The position numbers were made by a program, and so were the translations under genes. The notes beneath the pieces are model-generated. The model was not told the origin of the DNA. It did not search any database and saw nothing but the letters and a program-made list of their open reading frames with translations. DNA of 57,261 bases from Pollutimonas bauzanensis_A (GTDB lineage: Bacteria; Pseudomonadota; Gammaproteobacteria; Burkholderiales; Burkholderiaceae_B): positions 1 to 57,261 of the forward strand of contig NZ_JBEBUX010000009.1 of assembly GCF_040393045.1 (NCBI RefSeq), given 5' to 3'. Shown here one piece after another: positions 18,651 to 27,168 of this stretch (positions within the stretch are counted from its first letter, which is position 1; every line of letters starts with the position of its first letter).

Positions 18651-19115
18651 ATGACTATTTCCATTTCTCTATCTGTCAATGGAAAGCACGTTGAGGCGAG
18701 CATAGATCCGCGTATGTTGCTCGTTCAGTTTATTCGTGAACATCTGAGACTTACGGGAACCCATGTTGGTTGCGATACCGCGCAATGCGGCGCTTGTACC
18801 GTACATATGAATGGCAACGCCGTTAAGTCGTGTTCAATGCTGGCGGCGCAAGCACAAGGAGCCCAGATCACCACGATAGAGGGATTGAGCCAGGGTGGAG
18901 AGCTGCATCCTATGCAGGCAGCATTTCGTGAGTGCCATGGTTTGCAATGTGGTTACTGTACGCCTGGCATGGTCATGTCCGCGGTGCACTTGCTTGCCGA
19001 GAATCCGCGTGCGACTGAAGAGGAAATTCGAGAGTCACTTGACGGCAATATATGTCGCTGCACTGGCTACCAAAATATTGTTAAGTCGATTCAGCTTGTC
19101 CAGGCGGGGAAATAG
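18651..19115 (+). CDS. (2Fe-2S)-binding small subunit of molybdenum hydroxylase (CoxS-like)
   Basis: This 154-residue electron-transfer subunit carries two [2Fe-2S] clusters. The N-terminal plant-ferredoxin-type cluster is bound by C41, C46, C49 and C61 (CDTAQCGAC motif). The C-terminal helical domain binds the second cluster through C100, C103, C135 and C137 (CGYC and CRC motifs). It relays electrons from the Mo site to FAD. Its length is typical for CoxS/CutS. It is 82 bp after the small gene and 10 bp before the FAD subunit. Confidence 0.95.
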   Translation: MTISISLSVNGKHVEASIDPRMLLVQFIREHLRLTGTHVGCDTAQCGACTVHMNGNAVKSCSMLAAQAQGAQITTIEGLSQGGELHPMQAAFRECHGLQCGYCTPGMVMSAVHLLAENPRATEEEIRESLDGNICRCTGYQNIVKSIQLVQAGK

Positions 19116-19125
19116 GAGCTTATCC

Positions 19126-19920
19126 ATGTATATATTCGATTATCAGCGCCCTGTGGACAAGGCGGGCGCGATGCTTGCCATGCAAGGTGATGCACGATAT
19201 CTGGCAGGGGGGCAGAGTTTGGTCCAGGCCATGAAACTACGCTTGTCCGCATGTGAACGTTTGGTCGATCTGGGTGGGCTCGATGAGCTTAGAGGCATAT
19301 CGGTTCATGAAGGATTCGTGACCATTGGTGCGATGACAACGCACGCAACCGTAGCTCGATCGCAGGATGTGCTTCAAGCCGTTCCGGCGATAGCAGAGTT
19401 AGCGGGCGGTATAGGCGACCGTATGGTTCGCAACATGGGAACCTTAGGAGGATCACTTGCCAATGCAGACCCCGCGGCTTGTTATCCAGCTGCCGTTTTG
19501 GGCTTGGGGGCCAAGATACAGACTGATCGTCGTGTAATTGATGGCGATACGTTTTTTACCGGGTTGTATGAGACAGCTCTGGAGGCTGGGGAACTCATTA
19601 CATCGGTGAGTTTCGCTATTCCTCTGCGGGCTGCTTATATAAAGTACAAGCAGCCCGCGTCTCGTTTTGCTCTGGTAGGCGTTTTTGTAAGCCAAGGGGC
19701 GGGCGGGGTGCGGGTGGCAATTACAGGTGCGAAAAATAGCGTATTTCGCTGTTCAGAGATGGAGGCGAAGCTAAATACATCCTTCACCTCGGAAGCAGCC
19801 AGGTCGGTAAAAATTTCTACTGACAACATTAACGGCGATATGCATGGGTCGGCCGATTATCGTGCCGAAATGATTAGTGTGATGTCGGCTCGAGCCGTCG
19901 AAGCTATACGCGCGCGTTGA
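19126..19920 (+). CDS. FAD-binding medium subunit of molybdenum hydroxylase (CoxM-like)
   Basis: This 264-residue flavoprotein subunit belongs to the CO dehydrogenase/xanthine dehydrogenase family. FAD-contact motifs are AGGQSL near residues 27-32 and TLGGSLANADPA near 105-116, both typical. A short CO_deh_flav_C domain follows (KQPASRFALVGV). The ATG at 19126 gives the expected MYIFDYQRP N-terminus and follows an AGGAGC ribosome site. It probably accepts electrons from the Fe-S subunit and passes them to an unknown final acceptor. Confidence 0.94.
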   Translation: MYIFDYQRPVDKAGAMLAMQGDARYLAGGQSLVQAMKLRLSACERLVDLGGLDELRGISVHEGFVTIGAMTTHATVARSQDVLQAVPAIAELAGGIGDRMVRNMGTLGGSLANADPAACYPAAVLGLGAKIQTDRRVIDGDTFFTGLYETALEAGELITSVSFAIPLRAAYIKYKQPASRFALVGVFVSQGAGGVRVAITGAKNSVFRCSEMEAKLNTSFTSEAARSVKISTDNINGDMHGSADYRAEMISVMSARAVEAIRAR

Positions 19921-19967
19921 TGCTGATTCGCCGGAATCGGCTTTGATATTTACTAGTTTTTTATTGG

Positions 19968-20567
19968 ATGCAAATGGAACTGCAAGACGAGCGATTTATA
20001 CCCGCGACCCTGGATGTTACCTGGGCTGCGCTCAATGACCCTGCGATATTGAAAGAATGTATCGCAGGTTGCGAAACCTTGGAGCGCACAGAGGAAAACG
20101 CGTTTGTGGCGTTAGTGTCTGTGAAGGTTGGTCCAGTTAGTGCCAGATTCAAGGGGAATCTGAAGATGACCAATGTGCAGCCGCCTCATAGCTATACCAT
20201 TCACTTTGACGGCCAAGGGGGGGTTGCAGGTTTTGGAAAGGGATCTGCCGATGTATCGTTGGTTGCCGACGGAGAAAAAACCCGGCTCAACTATACCGCT
20301 CGTGCACAGGTGGGCGGGAAGATTGCCCAGATAGGCTCGCGCCTGGTCGATGCAGCAGCGGCAAAACTATCGGAAGATTTTTTTAAGGCTTTTGAGCAGC
20401 GCTTGCAAGCGCTTGCGAAGCCTGAGGATGGTGCGATAACGGCAGTCAAGACAGAGATGGAGGCAGCCGCAAAACCGGTGCCTGAGAAATCTCGAAAAAC
20501 AGGCCTTGTGTGGTGGGTTTCGGGAGCAATGGTTGTGCTCGTCGTTGCTTATCTGATCATGCGCTAA
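19968..20567 (+). CDS. coxG: CoxG-family (SRPBCC) protein with C-terminal membrane anchor
   Basis: This 199-residue protein has an SRPBCC/START-fold domain of the carbon monoxide dehydrogenase subunit G family at about residues 1-150 (DERFIPATLDVTWAALNDPAILKECIAGCE start). A charged linker and a single C-terminal transmembrane helix (WWVSGAMVVLVVAYLIM) follow. In Oligotropha-type systems CoxG anchors the enzyme to the membrane. The alternative ATG at 19974 gives MELQDERF, the more usual family N-terminus, so the true start may be six bases later. Confidence 0.88.
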   Translation: MQMELQDERFIPATLDVTWAALNDPAILKECIAGCETLERTEENAFVALVSVKVGPVSARFKGNLKMTNVQPPHSYTIHFDGQGGVAGFGKGSADVSLVADGEKTRLNYTARAQVGGKIAQIGSRLVDAAAAKLSEDFFKAFEQRLQALAKPEDGAITAVKTEMEAAAKPVPEKSRKTGLVWWVSGAMVVLVVAYLIMR

Positions 20568-20572
20568 GGCAA

Positions 20573-20849
20573 ATGGTGAGGGTGGCCTCTGACTTGCTTG
20601 AGCAGGTGGACTGCATAGTGACTGAATGTCCGGAGTCGGAGCGTGGTATGGGGGCATCCTTATGTCACGCTTTGTTGTCGGCGAGGGAACCCCGCCGCGT
20701 TCAGTAGAAGGCATTTAATGCGGTTGTTGGAGATTTCTGGCGACACAGGAGCTCGACGCTTACTACAAGAGTATCCTGTGCAGAACGTGCCTGTGCTTGA
20801 TCCTGGTATCCACCGGGACGTCGATACGCCTGCAGACCTTCTGGTCTAG
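20573..20849 (+). pseudogene. mocA: Remnant of a MocA-type molybdenum cofactor cytidylyltransferase
   Basis: Two short frames keep pieces of the MocA/MobA-like nucleotidyltransferase family in the correct order. The frame 20573-20707 ends in SERGMGASLCHALLSA, matching the middle motif. The frame 20718-20849 carries GDTGARRLLQ and DPGIHRDVDTPADL, matching the family C-terminus. The N-terminal nucleotide-binding AAGxSxRMG motif and about 60 residues between the pieces are missing, and stop codons separate them. An intact copy is usually near xdh/cox genes and makes the cytosine dinucleotide form of the cofactor. This one is almost certainly inactive. Confidence 0.72.
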
Positions 20850-20858
20850 CGTTCTTGT

Positions 20859-22079
20859 CTATTGCAAAAGAATGTCCCTATCGATTTCCGATATTGATGC
20901 CAAGCCGCTTAGCCGCATAGAACGAAGCAGTTCTTCTTGCAGCAGGAACAGGGCGCGCTCGGCGCCATCTTGTCCGCCTGCGCTGACGCCATAAAGCATG
21001 GGGCGGCCGATCATGACTGCCTTGGCGCCTAAAGCCAGTGCTTTGATGACGTCGCTTCCGCGGCGTATGCCGCCATCCATAATGACTTCCAGATTCGACC
21101 CGACCTCCTGAACGATAGCGGGTAGCGCCTGGAGGCTGGAGGGAGCTCCATCTAGTTGGCGCCCGCCATGATTCGAGACGATCAGGCCGTCACAACCAAT
21201 CTGTGCGACACGCCGGGCATCTTGAGGATGGAGTACGCCCTTGATGATTAGGCGGCGCGGCCAGGCATCCCGGATCTTGGCCAGGTCGTTCCAGTTGAAT
21301 GTGGGGTCATAGTTCTTGCCGACCGACGAGGCTATCGTCGAGGTGTCGAGCGTATCAGGTACAAAGCCGACCATGTTTTCCAGGGTTGGCATACCGTGGC
21401 GCAGCAGGCGGGATACCCACCCCGGCTTGCTGGCGAAATCCAGCATATTGCGGGGTGTAAATCGGAATGGCAAGCCGAAATCGTTACGCATATCGCGCTC
21501 GCGTTTACCGCCAGTCGGCATGTCTATGGTAATGATCAAGGCTTCGTATCCAGCATTGCGGGCGCGGTCGATTAACCCCATGGTGAAGTCGCGTTTGCGC
21601 AGCATGTACGACTGGAACCAAAGCCTGGTATTTGGCGCTTCGCGCGCCACTCGTTCAATCGACGATGTTGACGAAGTAGGCAAGGCATACGGTATACCTG
21701 CTGCGCCGGCGGCGCGTGCAATGGCAACGTCGCCGAAAGGCCAGCCATAGCCAATGGCTCCCGTGGGTGCAACCGCAATAGGCAGTGAGGCCGGCGCGCC
21801 CAGCAGATTTATGCTGGTATCGATTTTCGATACATCAACCAGATAACGCGGAACAATATTCAGTCCGTCGTAGGCAGATTGGTTGGCCCGAAGCGTCGTC
21901 TCGTTTTCAGCACCGCCATCATAGAAATCGAAGACTGCGCGCGGCAAGTTTCTGCGAGCGCGGCGGCGCAGCTCGTCTATTGAATAGGCTTGCTGCAAGG
22001 ATTGTTTTACTCGGGCGGGCGCAGCAGGCGAAGACGACTTGGGCAAGGTTGTAGAGGTCGCGCTTTTTGAGGTAGTCAT
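20859..22079 (-). CDS. FMN-dependent alpha-hydroxyacid oxidase/dehydrogenase
   Basis: This 406-residue TIM-barrel flavoenzyme belongs to the L-lactate dehydrogenase/glycolate oxidase/mandelate dehydrogenase family and oxidises L-2-hydroxyacids to 2-oxoacids. Motifs seen are FDFYDGGAENETT, APTGAIGYGWP, LIITIDMPTGGKRERD, the catalytic histidine in SNHGGRQLDGAPS and FMN-binding DGGIRRGSDV with IGRP. It is the last gene of a seven-gene minus-strand operon, 26 bp after a Bug receptor. An N-terminal polar extension of about 30 residues precedes the conserved domain. The exact substrate is not determinable. Confidence 0.92.
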   Translation of the reverse strand: MTTSKSATSTTLPKSSSPAAPARVKQSLQQAYSIDELRRRARRNLPRAVFDFYDGGAENETTLRANQSAYDGLNIVPRYLVDVSKIDTSINLLGAPASLPIAVAPTGAIGYGWPFGDVAIARAAGAAGIPYALPTSSTSSIERVAREAPNTRLWFQSYMLRKRDFTMGLIDRARNAGYEALIITIDMPTGGKRERDMRNDFGLPFRFTPRNMLDFASKPGWVSRLLRHGMPTLENMVGFVPDTLDTSTIASSVGKNYDPTFNWNDLAKIRDAWPRRLIIKGVLHPQDARRVAQIGCDGLIVSNHGGRQLDGAPSSLQALPAIVQEVGSNLEVIMDGGIRRGSDVIKALALGAKAVMIGRPMLYGVSAGGQDGAERALFLLQEELLRSMRLSGLASISEIDRDILLQ

Positions 22080-22105
22080 AATCTATCCAGATAATTGAGT
22101 ACGCG

Positions 22106-23071
22106 CTATTTTTTGGGTTGCCCAGCGTCAGCCAGCAGTTTTCCCCACATGTCCGTTTGCGCGGTGACATAATCGGCAAAATCTGCGGGTGTGCGAGGTG
22201 TTGGTTCCAATCCTTGCTTGCTGAAGAACTCAGCTGCTTGCGGGCTGTTCAGTGCTTTTACGAACGCCTTGTTAATCCGGTCGACGATGACAGGGTCGGT
22301 TCCGGCGGGGGCGAACAGGCCTCCCCAGGCGACGAACTCGTAACCTGTCAAACCCGCCTCAGCAAGCGTAGGTACGCCGGGCAAAGCGCTGGTAGTCTTG
22401 ATCGGTGTGACACCTAGCGCCCGCAGCTTGCCGGCTTCGATGTATGGCTTCGTTACCGATATATCGGTAATCATGAAGTCGAGCCGTCCGGCAATTAAGT
22501 CCGTGATAGCCTGAGGCGTTCCTGCGTATTGAATATCCATGGCGTCAATACCGGTAATGCTTTTAAGCATTTGAACTGCGGCCAGGCTTCCGGTGTTGCC
22601 TACGCCATAGTTCAGTTGACCAGGCTGCGATTTGGCGTAGTCTAGAAATTCTCGCAGGTTCGTGACTGGCAAGTCGGGCCGCACGACGAGCACCAATGGA
22701 TTCATGGAGAACTGTGTGATGGCGGTGAAGTCCTTGGCGGGGTCGTAGGACAGTTTTTTAAACAGATGGATGTTGGCCGATTGCGTAGAGTTAGTGCCGA
22801 CCAGCAAGGTATAGCCGTCAGGCGTGGCGCGGCTTACCTCCGCGGCTGCAATGCTGCCTTGCGCGCCGGCTTTGTTTTCAACGACCAGCGTTTGGCCCAG
22901 GTCTGCACGGACCTGGTCGCTCAGGAAACGTGCCATGGTATCGGTCGTACTTCCTGCCGGGAAGGGAACCACCAGGCGAATGGCGCGCTCAGGATACTTG
23001 TCGGCTGACCATGCGGTTGTGGTGGCCGCGAGCATGACAGTCAATGCTGCTGCTAGTTTCAAGATTTTCAT
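22106..23071 (-). CDS. Bug-family tripartite tricarboxylate transporter substrate-binding protein
   Basis: This 321-residue periplasmic receptor of the Bug (TctC) family has a Sec signal peptide at residues 1-22 (MKILKLAAALTVMLA...AWSA). The mature start YPERAIRLVVPFPAGSTTDTMAR and the GYTLLVGTN motif are typical. Bug receptors bind small carboxylates or related compounds, often with membrane partners TctA/TctB encoded elsewhere; none is in this window. Its place among hydroxyacid dehydrogenases suggests a hydroxycarboxylate ligand (inference). Confidence 0.93.
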   Translation of the reverse strand: MKILKLAAALTVMLAATTTAWSADKYPERAIRLVVPFPAGSTTDTMARFLSDQVRADLGQTLVVENKAGAQGSIAAAEVSRATPDGYTLLVGTNSTQSANIHLFKKLSYDPAKDFTAITQFSMNPLVLVVRPDLPVTNLREFLDYAKSQPGQLNYGVGNTGSLAAVQMLKSITGIDAMDIQYAGTPQAITDLIAGRLDFMITDISVTKPYIEAGKLRALGVTPIKTTSALPGVPTLAEAGLTGYEFVAWGGLFAPAGTDPVIVDRINKAFVKALNSPQAAEFFSKQGLEPTPRTPADFADYVTAQTDMWGKLLADAGQPKK

Positions 23072-23127
23072 AATGTCTCCTCGTTATGGATCGTAAGATG
23101 CTTTATTTTTCGTTGTTGCGTAGCGAG

Positions 23128-24018
23128 CTATTGGGCGGGAACTGTTGGTTTTCCCCAGTCGGCCCATACCTTGGCAATGGCGGCATAGTCATCCCGGCCA
23201 TATCCGGCTGCCGATGCGATTTCATATATTGTGTGAGAGCCTTGAATGGCGAACATAGGCACGCCTAGCGATTGGGCCAGTTCAAGTGCGAGCGTGGAGT
23301 CTTTACGCGCTGCATCCAGTGGCATGCCGCCCGCATAGTTATTGCCGAGAATACGCTCGGCATAACGATGGGTAAGTGGCCGATGCAGGCCCATTTGTGG
23401 ATCGGCAAGCAAGGAAATCAGTTTTTCGCAGCTGACGCCCGAGGCTGTGGCCAAAGCGCCGGCTTCCGCCACGACTACCATTACGGCGTGGGCGACGGCA
23501 TTATTAATGACTTTGGCAGCGGCGCCTGCGCCCGAAGGGCCAAAATAAATTTGCTTTTCAGTAATGGCGTTCAACACCGATTGTGTTGTCGCGATATCGC
23601 TTTCGTCGCCGCCCAACAGCAAGGTAGCAGTGCCTGCTTCCATCTGACTAACTCCGGCGAGTATGGATGCGTCGACGATACGCAGACCGAATGGAGTCAG
23701 TATTTTCTGGCTGGCGTGGATGTCGTCAGGATTGACTGTGCTGGTCTCCAGCACAATGGTATCGGGTGAAAGATGGGGGGCAATCTGCTTGAGTACGTTT
23801 TGCGAAGCGGCCGGGCTGGGCAAGCACAATACGATGGCATGAACATCCGAGACGTCTTTGGGGTCGGCGATGGGTTGTGCTGCGAAGCTGTCGCGCGCGC
23901 GCTGGACTTGGGCCGTATCGAGATCCGCCACTTTGGTCGGGAAGTGTTTTGCGATACGTTGGGCGACCAGATAGCCCATGTTGCCAAGGCCGTATACTGC
24001 GACTGGTTTGTTGCTCAT
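23128..24018 (-). CDS. 3-hydroxyisobutyrate dehydrogenase-family NAD(P)-dependent oxidoreductase
   Basis: This 296-residue beta-hydroxyacid dehydrogenase has a nucleotide-binding GLGNMG motif (residues 10-15), substrate-loop region DASILAGVSQMEAGT (116-130) and the catalytic lysine K169 in GAAAKVINN. The substrate loop deviates from the common DAPVSGG form. The family includes tartronate semialdehyde reductase, HIBADH and L-threonate dehydrogenase. A second member of the same family lies at 33711-34598. It is 61 bp downstream of the FAD oxidase in the same operon. Confidence 0.9.
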   Translation of the reverse strand: MSNKPVAVYGLGNMGYLVAQRIAKHFPTKVADLDTAQVQRARDSFAAQPIADPKDVSDVHAIVLCLPSPAASQNVLKQIAPHLSPDTIVLETSTVNPDDIHASQKILTPFGLRIVDASILAGVSQMEAGTATLLLGGDESDIATTQSVLNAITEKQIYFGPSGAGAAAKVINNAVAHAVMVVVAEAGALATASGVSCEKLISLLADPQMGLHRPLTHRYAERILGNNYAGGMPLDAARKDSTLALELAQSLGVPMFAIQGSHTIYEIASAAGYGRDDYAAIAKVWADWGKPTVPAQ

Positions 24019-24079
24019 GAAAATGACTCCATAAATAATGGCAAAACGGCATCCTTTGGCTTTTGCTGCCAGGAACGCC

Positions 24080-25522
24080 CTATCTCGTTGATGAATGTGT
24101 TGCTGACAGACCCAGTACTTTTCCTGGGTTCATGATGTTTTCAGGGTCTAGCGCGTGTTTTATTCGATGCATTAGCGCGAGCTCGACAGGATCTTTGTAG
24201 CGGGCAAGGTCATCGACCCTTCGGGAGCCTATGCCTTGTTCGGCACTGATAGATCCTCCGGCGGCCACGACACGGTCATGCACCAGTGCCTGAATTTCGC
24301 TTTCCCGCCCAGCAACGCTTTGGCGGTCTGCGCTTGCTGGACCAAGCAGGTTGTAATGCAAGTTGCCGTCACCCAGATGCCCAAAGACCATCATCCGTGC
24401 GCCAGGATATCGTTGTTGAATTTCGATGTTGGTGCTTCTTACGAAAGCAGGAATGATCGAGACAGGTAAGGAAATATCGTGCTTGATACAGTATCCGTTC
24501 TCGGCCAGCGCCAGGGTAATGCTTTCGCGCAAGTGCCAAAACGCATCGCTTTGTGCCTGCGAACTCGAAATCGCCGCATCGATCAGGCATCCGCTTTCCA
24601 TGGCGGCTTCCAGTACGCTTTCGAATCGTAAGGTGGCGTGCGCCTCATCTTCACTATCCGAAAGTTCGAGCAAACCATACCATTCAGCGCCCTCAGGAGG
24701 ACTGATAAAGGGAAGGTGCTGTTGCGTGTAAGTCTGGACTACGAGGTCCATGCATTCGCGCGACATGACTTCGAAGCCGGTAAGCGATGCTCCCAGATGC
24801 GATCTGGCCAGTCGCAGGACAGCCGCCGCATCATCCAGGCTTCCCAAGGCCAGCAGTGAAGTACGCTGGGCGTTGGGCAGGGGAAAAAGCTTAAGCGTTG
24901 CCGCGGTAATAATGCCAAGGGTCCCTTCGCTTCCGATATAGAGGTCGCGCAAGTCGTACCCAGTGTTGTCCTTGCGCAAGCCGCGTAAGCCGTTCCAGAC
25001 GGCGCCTTCGGCAGTGATGACTTCCAGTCCCAAGGTAAGCTCGCGGGCGTTTCCGTAGCGCAGGACTTGCGTGCCCCCTGCATTGGTTGCCAGGTTTCCG
25101 CCGATGAAACAGCTGCCTTCTGCACCCAAAGAAAGGGGGAAAAGGCGGTTTGCCGATTTTGCGGCCTCTTGGACAGCTTGCAGAATGCAGCCGGCTTCGA
25201 CAGTGATCGTATCGTTATCCGTGTCGATGGCGCGGATGCGATTCAATCGTTGCATGCTGATGACGATTGCCGTGCCGGTGTCGTCGGGCGTTGCCGCGGC
25301 CACTTGCCCTGTGTTGCCGCCTTGGGGCACGATGGGAACGCCAGCGTGTGAAGATAACTGTACTATCTTGGCAACTTGTTGTGCGTTTGCCGGACGGACT
25401 ACGGCGAGCGCTCGACCCGTAGAGAAATTCCGCCAGTCGGTCAGATAAGGTATGGCGTCCTCATTCATCAGGACGTTTTCAGTACCCAGCAATTCGATCA
25501 GAGCAGGCAGTAAAGAATGCAC
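24080..25522 (-). CDS. GlcD-type FAD-binding D-2-hydroxyacid dehydrogenase
   Basis: This 480-residue flavoenzyme has an FAD_binding_4 (PCMH/VAO) domain at about residues 37-215 (VPIVPQGGNTGQV, then GSCFIGGNLATNAGGTQVLRYG) and an FAD-oxidase_C domain at the C-terminus (VFGHLGDGNLHYN, then GSISAEQGIGSRR and DPENIMNPGKVL). These are features of D-lactate, D-2-hydroxyglutarate and glycolate (GlcD) dehydrogenases. There are no GlcE/GlcF partners, so it is probably a self-contained soluble or peripheral enzyme. It starts 5 bp after the upstream dehydrogenase stop. Confidence 0.93.
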   Translation of the reverse strand: MHSLLPALIELLGTENVLMNEDAIPYLTDWRNFSTGRALAVVRPANAQQVAKIVQLSSHAGVPIVPQGGNTGQVAAATPDDTGTAIVISMQRLNRIRAIDTDNDTITVEAGCILQAVQEAAKSANRLFPLSLGAEGSCFIGGNLATNAGGTQVLRYGNARELTLGLEVITAEGAVWNGLRGLRKDNTGYDLRDLYIGSEGTLGIITAATLKLFPLPNAQRTSLLALGSLDDAAAVLRLARSHLGASLTGFEVMSRECMDLVVQTYTQQHLPFISPPEGAEWYGLLELSDSEDEAHATLRFESVLEAAMESGCLIDAAISSSQAQSDAFWHLRESITLALAENGYCIKHDISLPVSIIPAFVRSTNIEIQQRYPGARMMVFGHLGDGNLHYNLLGPASADRQSVAGRESEIQALVHDRVVAAGGSISAEQGIGSRRVDDLARYKDPVELALMHRIKHALDPENIMNPGKVLGLSATHSSTR

Positions 25523-25527
25523 GCAGG

Positions 25528-26478
25528 TTATTCCTTGATGGGTGTCAGCAAGCGACCGCTTTCCAGGAATGAGACGGCGTTGTCGAAGACCAATCGGGAC
25601 ATATCATGTCGGGTCTCGTGAGTTGCGCTGCCAACATGGGGCATAAGTGCGACTTGGTCCATGTGCAGGAACGGTTCGGGAACAGCTGGCTCGCGTTCCA
25701 GCACATCAAGTCCGGCGCCGCCTACTTCGCCATTTTCCAGCGCTGCGACTAAGGCCTGTTCATCAACAACAGTGCCTCGAGCAATGTTGACCAGTATTCC
25801 TTTGGCGCCTAGTGCGCGAATTACCGCTGCGTCGACAATATGATGTGTACGCGGCCCGCCTGGGCAAGCCAGTACAAGAAAATCGGCCCATTCGGCCAGC
25901 TTCAGCAACGAAGGCTCGAAGGTAAAAGGGCTGTCCGGGCGTTCACGGCGGTTGTGATAACGCACTTGCATATTGAAGCCTGTGCCGCGCTGTGCGATAG
26001 CGAGACCGATGCGGCCCAGACCCACGATACCCAGGCGTTTTCCCCAGACCCGCGTGGAGAGCGGGAAAGCCCCAATCGTCTTCCATTGCCCGGTCTTGAC
26101 GTAGCGGTCTCCTATGTTGGTGCGCCGCGCGGCAGTCAGCAATAGGGCCCATGCGAGGTCTGCAACACAGTCGTCCAGTATTTCCGGCGTGTTGCTCACC
26201 ACGATGCCGCGCTCTGCCATGGCCTCGGTATCGAGCGTTTCATAGCCGACTCCCCAACTGCAAACGGCGCGAAGGGCCGGCAGGTGCCCGATTGATTCGC
26301 GTGACAAGCCCTTACGTACCGATGTAATGACCAGACTGGCGTCTGTTGCTGCTGCAAGTTTTTCTGTCGCGCATGCGTCATTCCAGAGTGCAAGCACACG
26401 GTACTTGTCGGCCAATGCTTCATCGAAAGCCGTGCCCAGCGAAGCGAGTTGCACAATCTGGTAGTCGGGGTGTGTCAT
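25528..26478 (-). CDS. D-isomer-specific 2-hydroxyacid dehydrogenase (NAD-dependent)
   Basis: This 316-residue enzyme of the GhrB/hydroxypyruvate reductase family has an NAD-binding VGLGRIG motif, VNIARGTVVDEQAL (catalytic Arg), the ALENGEVGGAGLDVLEREP segment (Glu) and MPHVGSATHETR (catalytic His). These three residues form the family active site. The start at 26478 (MTHPDYQ) lies 4 bp after the RraA-like gene. A longer frame reaching 26538 would overlap that gene and lacks similarity. It likely interconverts glyoxylate/hydroxypyruvate-type oxoacids and D-hydroxyacids. Confidence 0.92.
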   Translation of the reverse strand: MTHPDYQIVQLASLGTAFDEALADKYRVLALWNDACATEKLAAATDASLVITSVRKGLSRESIGHLPALRAVCSWGVGYETLDTEAMAERGIVVSNTPEILDDCVADLAWALLLTAARRTNIGDRYVKTGQWKTIGAFPLSTRVWGKRLGIVGLGRIGLAIAQRGTGFNMQVRYHNRRERPDSPFTFEPSLLKLAEWADFLVLACPGGPRTHHIVDAAVIRALGAKGILVNIARGTVVDEQALVAALENGEVGGAGLDVLEREPAVPEPFLHMDQVALMPHVGSATHETRHDMSRLVFDNAVSFLESGRLLTPIKE

Positions 26479-26482
26479 AGAA

Positions 26483-27148
26483 TCAGCCTTTTGCCGGGAT
26501 GTAATTAGCGGCGGCAGCCGCGTCGGCGAAAGCGACACCTTTGCGAACTGCGGCCTCTACCTCGTCATCAATCGCCAGCGCTGCTTCAGCGGCAACCAGG
26601 ACTTCCTGAAGACGATCGCGGGGAATGACCACGATGCCGGTGTCATCGCCGACAATCAGATCACCTTCCTTGACCGGAATACCGCCCAGGGTGACCTGCC
26701 CGCCCATTTCCTGCAGGCGCAAACGTGTTTTTCCTGTCAGGGGTGAAACATGCCGACTTGCCATCCATAGGCCCGTTTCCTGGATTTCGTCGACATCGCG
26801 GCAAGCGCCATCGATAATGACTGCGGTGGCGCCGCGCAAGGAAGCAGCGGTCGAGGCAATACCGCCGAAAGTGGAAATCGCCTGACCGTCCACATCGATC
26901 ACCAGGACCTTACCCGGCCCGGTCGCTGCAACCAGACGGCCGACAGCAAAATCGGCGCGCTCGAAGTCGCCCAGTTTCCCCCAGACATGTCGGGCAGTCA
27001 CGGCCTCGCCGATGATGCGGCCCTGGCCGGCGCGTTGGGTGATGCCTTGAGTTACGCCTTGGATGCATAGGGTATCGAGGGCGTCTGCCCATGTGCTGCT
27101 GCCTATGCGTGCGCAGCGCTGCAAGAGTTCAGGAGTGATTTGAGTCAT
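26483..27148 (-). CDS. RraA-family protein (HMG/CHA aldolase-like)
   Basis: This 221-residue protein belongs to the RraA/demethylmenaquinone-methyltransferase-like fold family. It carries FGGIASTAASLRGATAVIIDGACRD, whose GG, Arg and Asp residues match the metal and pyruvate site of 4-hydroxy-4-methyl-2-oxoglutarate/4-carboxy-4-hydroxy-2-oxoadipate aldolases. The ATG at 27148 was chosen; a TTG at 27172 would add eight residues and overlap the Bug gene. In this hydroxyacid operon an aldolase or oxaloacetate-decarboxylase-type role is more plausible than RNase E regulation. The substrate is unknown. Confidence 0.85.
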   Translation of the reverse strand: MTQITPELLQRCARIGSSTWADALDTLCIQGVTQGITQRAGQGRIIGEAVTARHVWGKLGDFERADFAVGRLVAATGPGKVLVIDVDGQAISTFGGIASTAASLRGATAVIIDGACRDVDEIQETGLWMASRHVSPLTGKTRLRLQEMGGQVTLGGIPVKEGDLIVGDDTGIVVIPRDRLQEVLVAAEAALAIDDEVEAAVRKGVAFADAAAAANYIPAKG

Positions 27149-27168
27149 CGTCAGTATTCCAAGGAGCT

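Noticed and set aside
15796..19920. True carbon monoxide dehydrogenase
   Set aside because: The large subunit has AYRGAGRPE instead of the AYRCSFR loop with the copper-ligating cysteine of form I CO dehydrogenase, so CO oxidation is not supported.
21316..21750. Long plus-strand frame opposite the FMN hydroxyacid oxidase
   Set aside because: It is antisense to a strongly supported conserved gene, lacks a ribosome site and resembles no family; high-GC codon use creates such mirror frames.
26479..26538. Longer N-terminus for the D-2-hydroxyacid dehydrogenase
   Set aside because: It would overlap the RraA-like gene and adds a sequence without family resemblance; the ATG at 26478 gives normal operon spacing.
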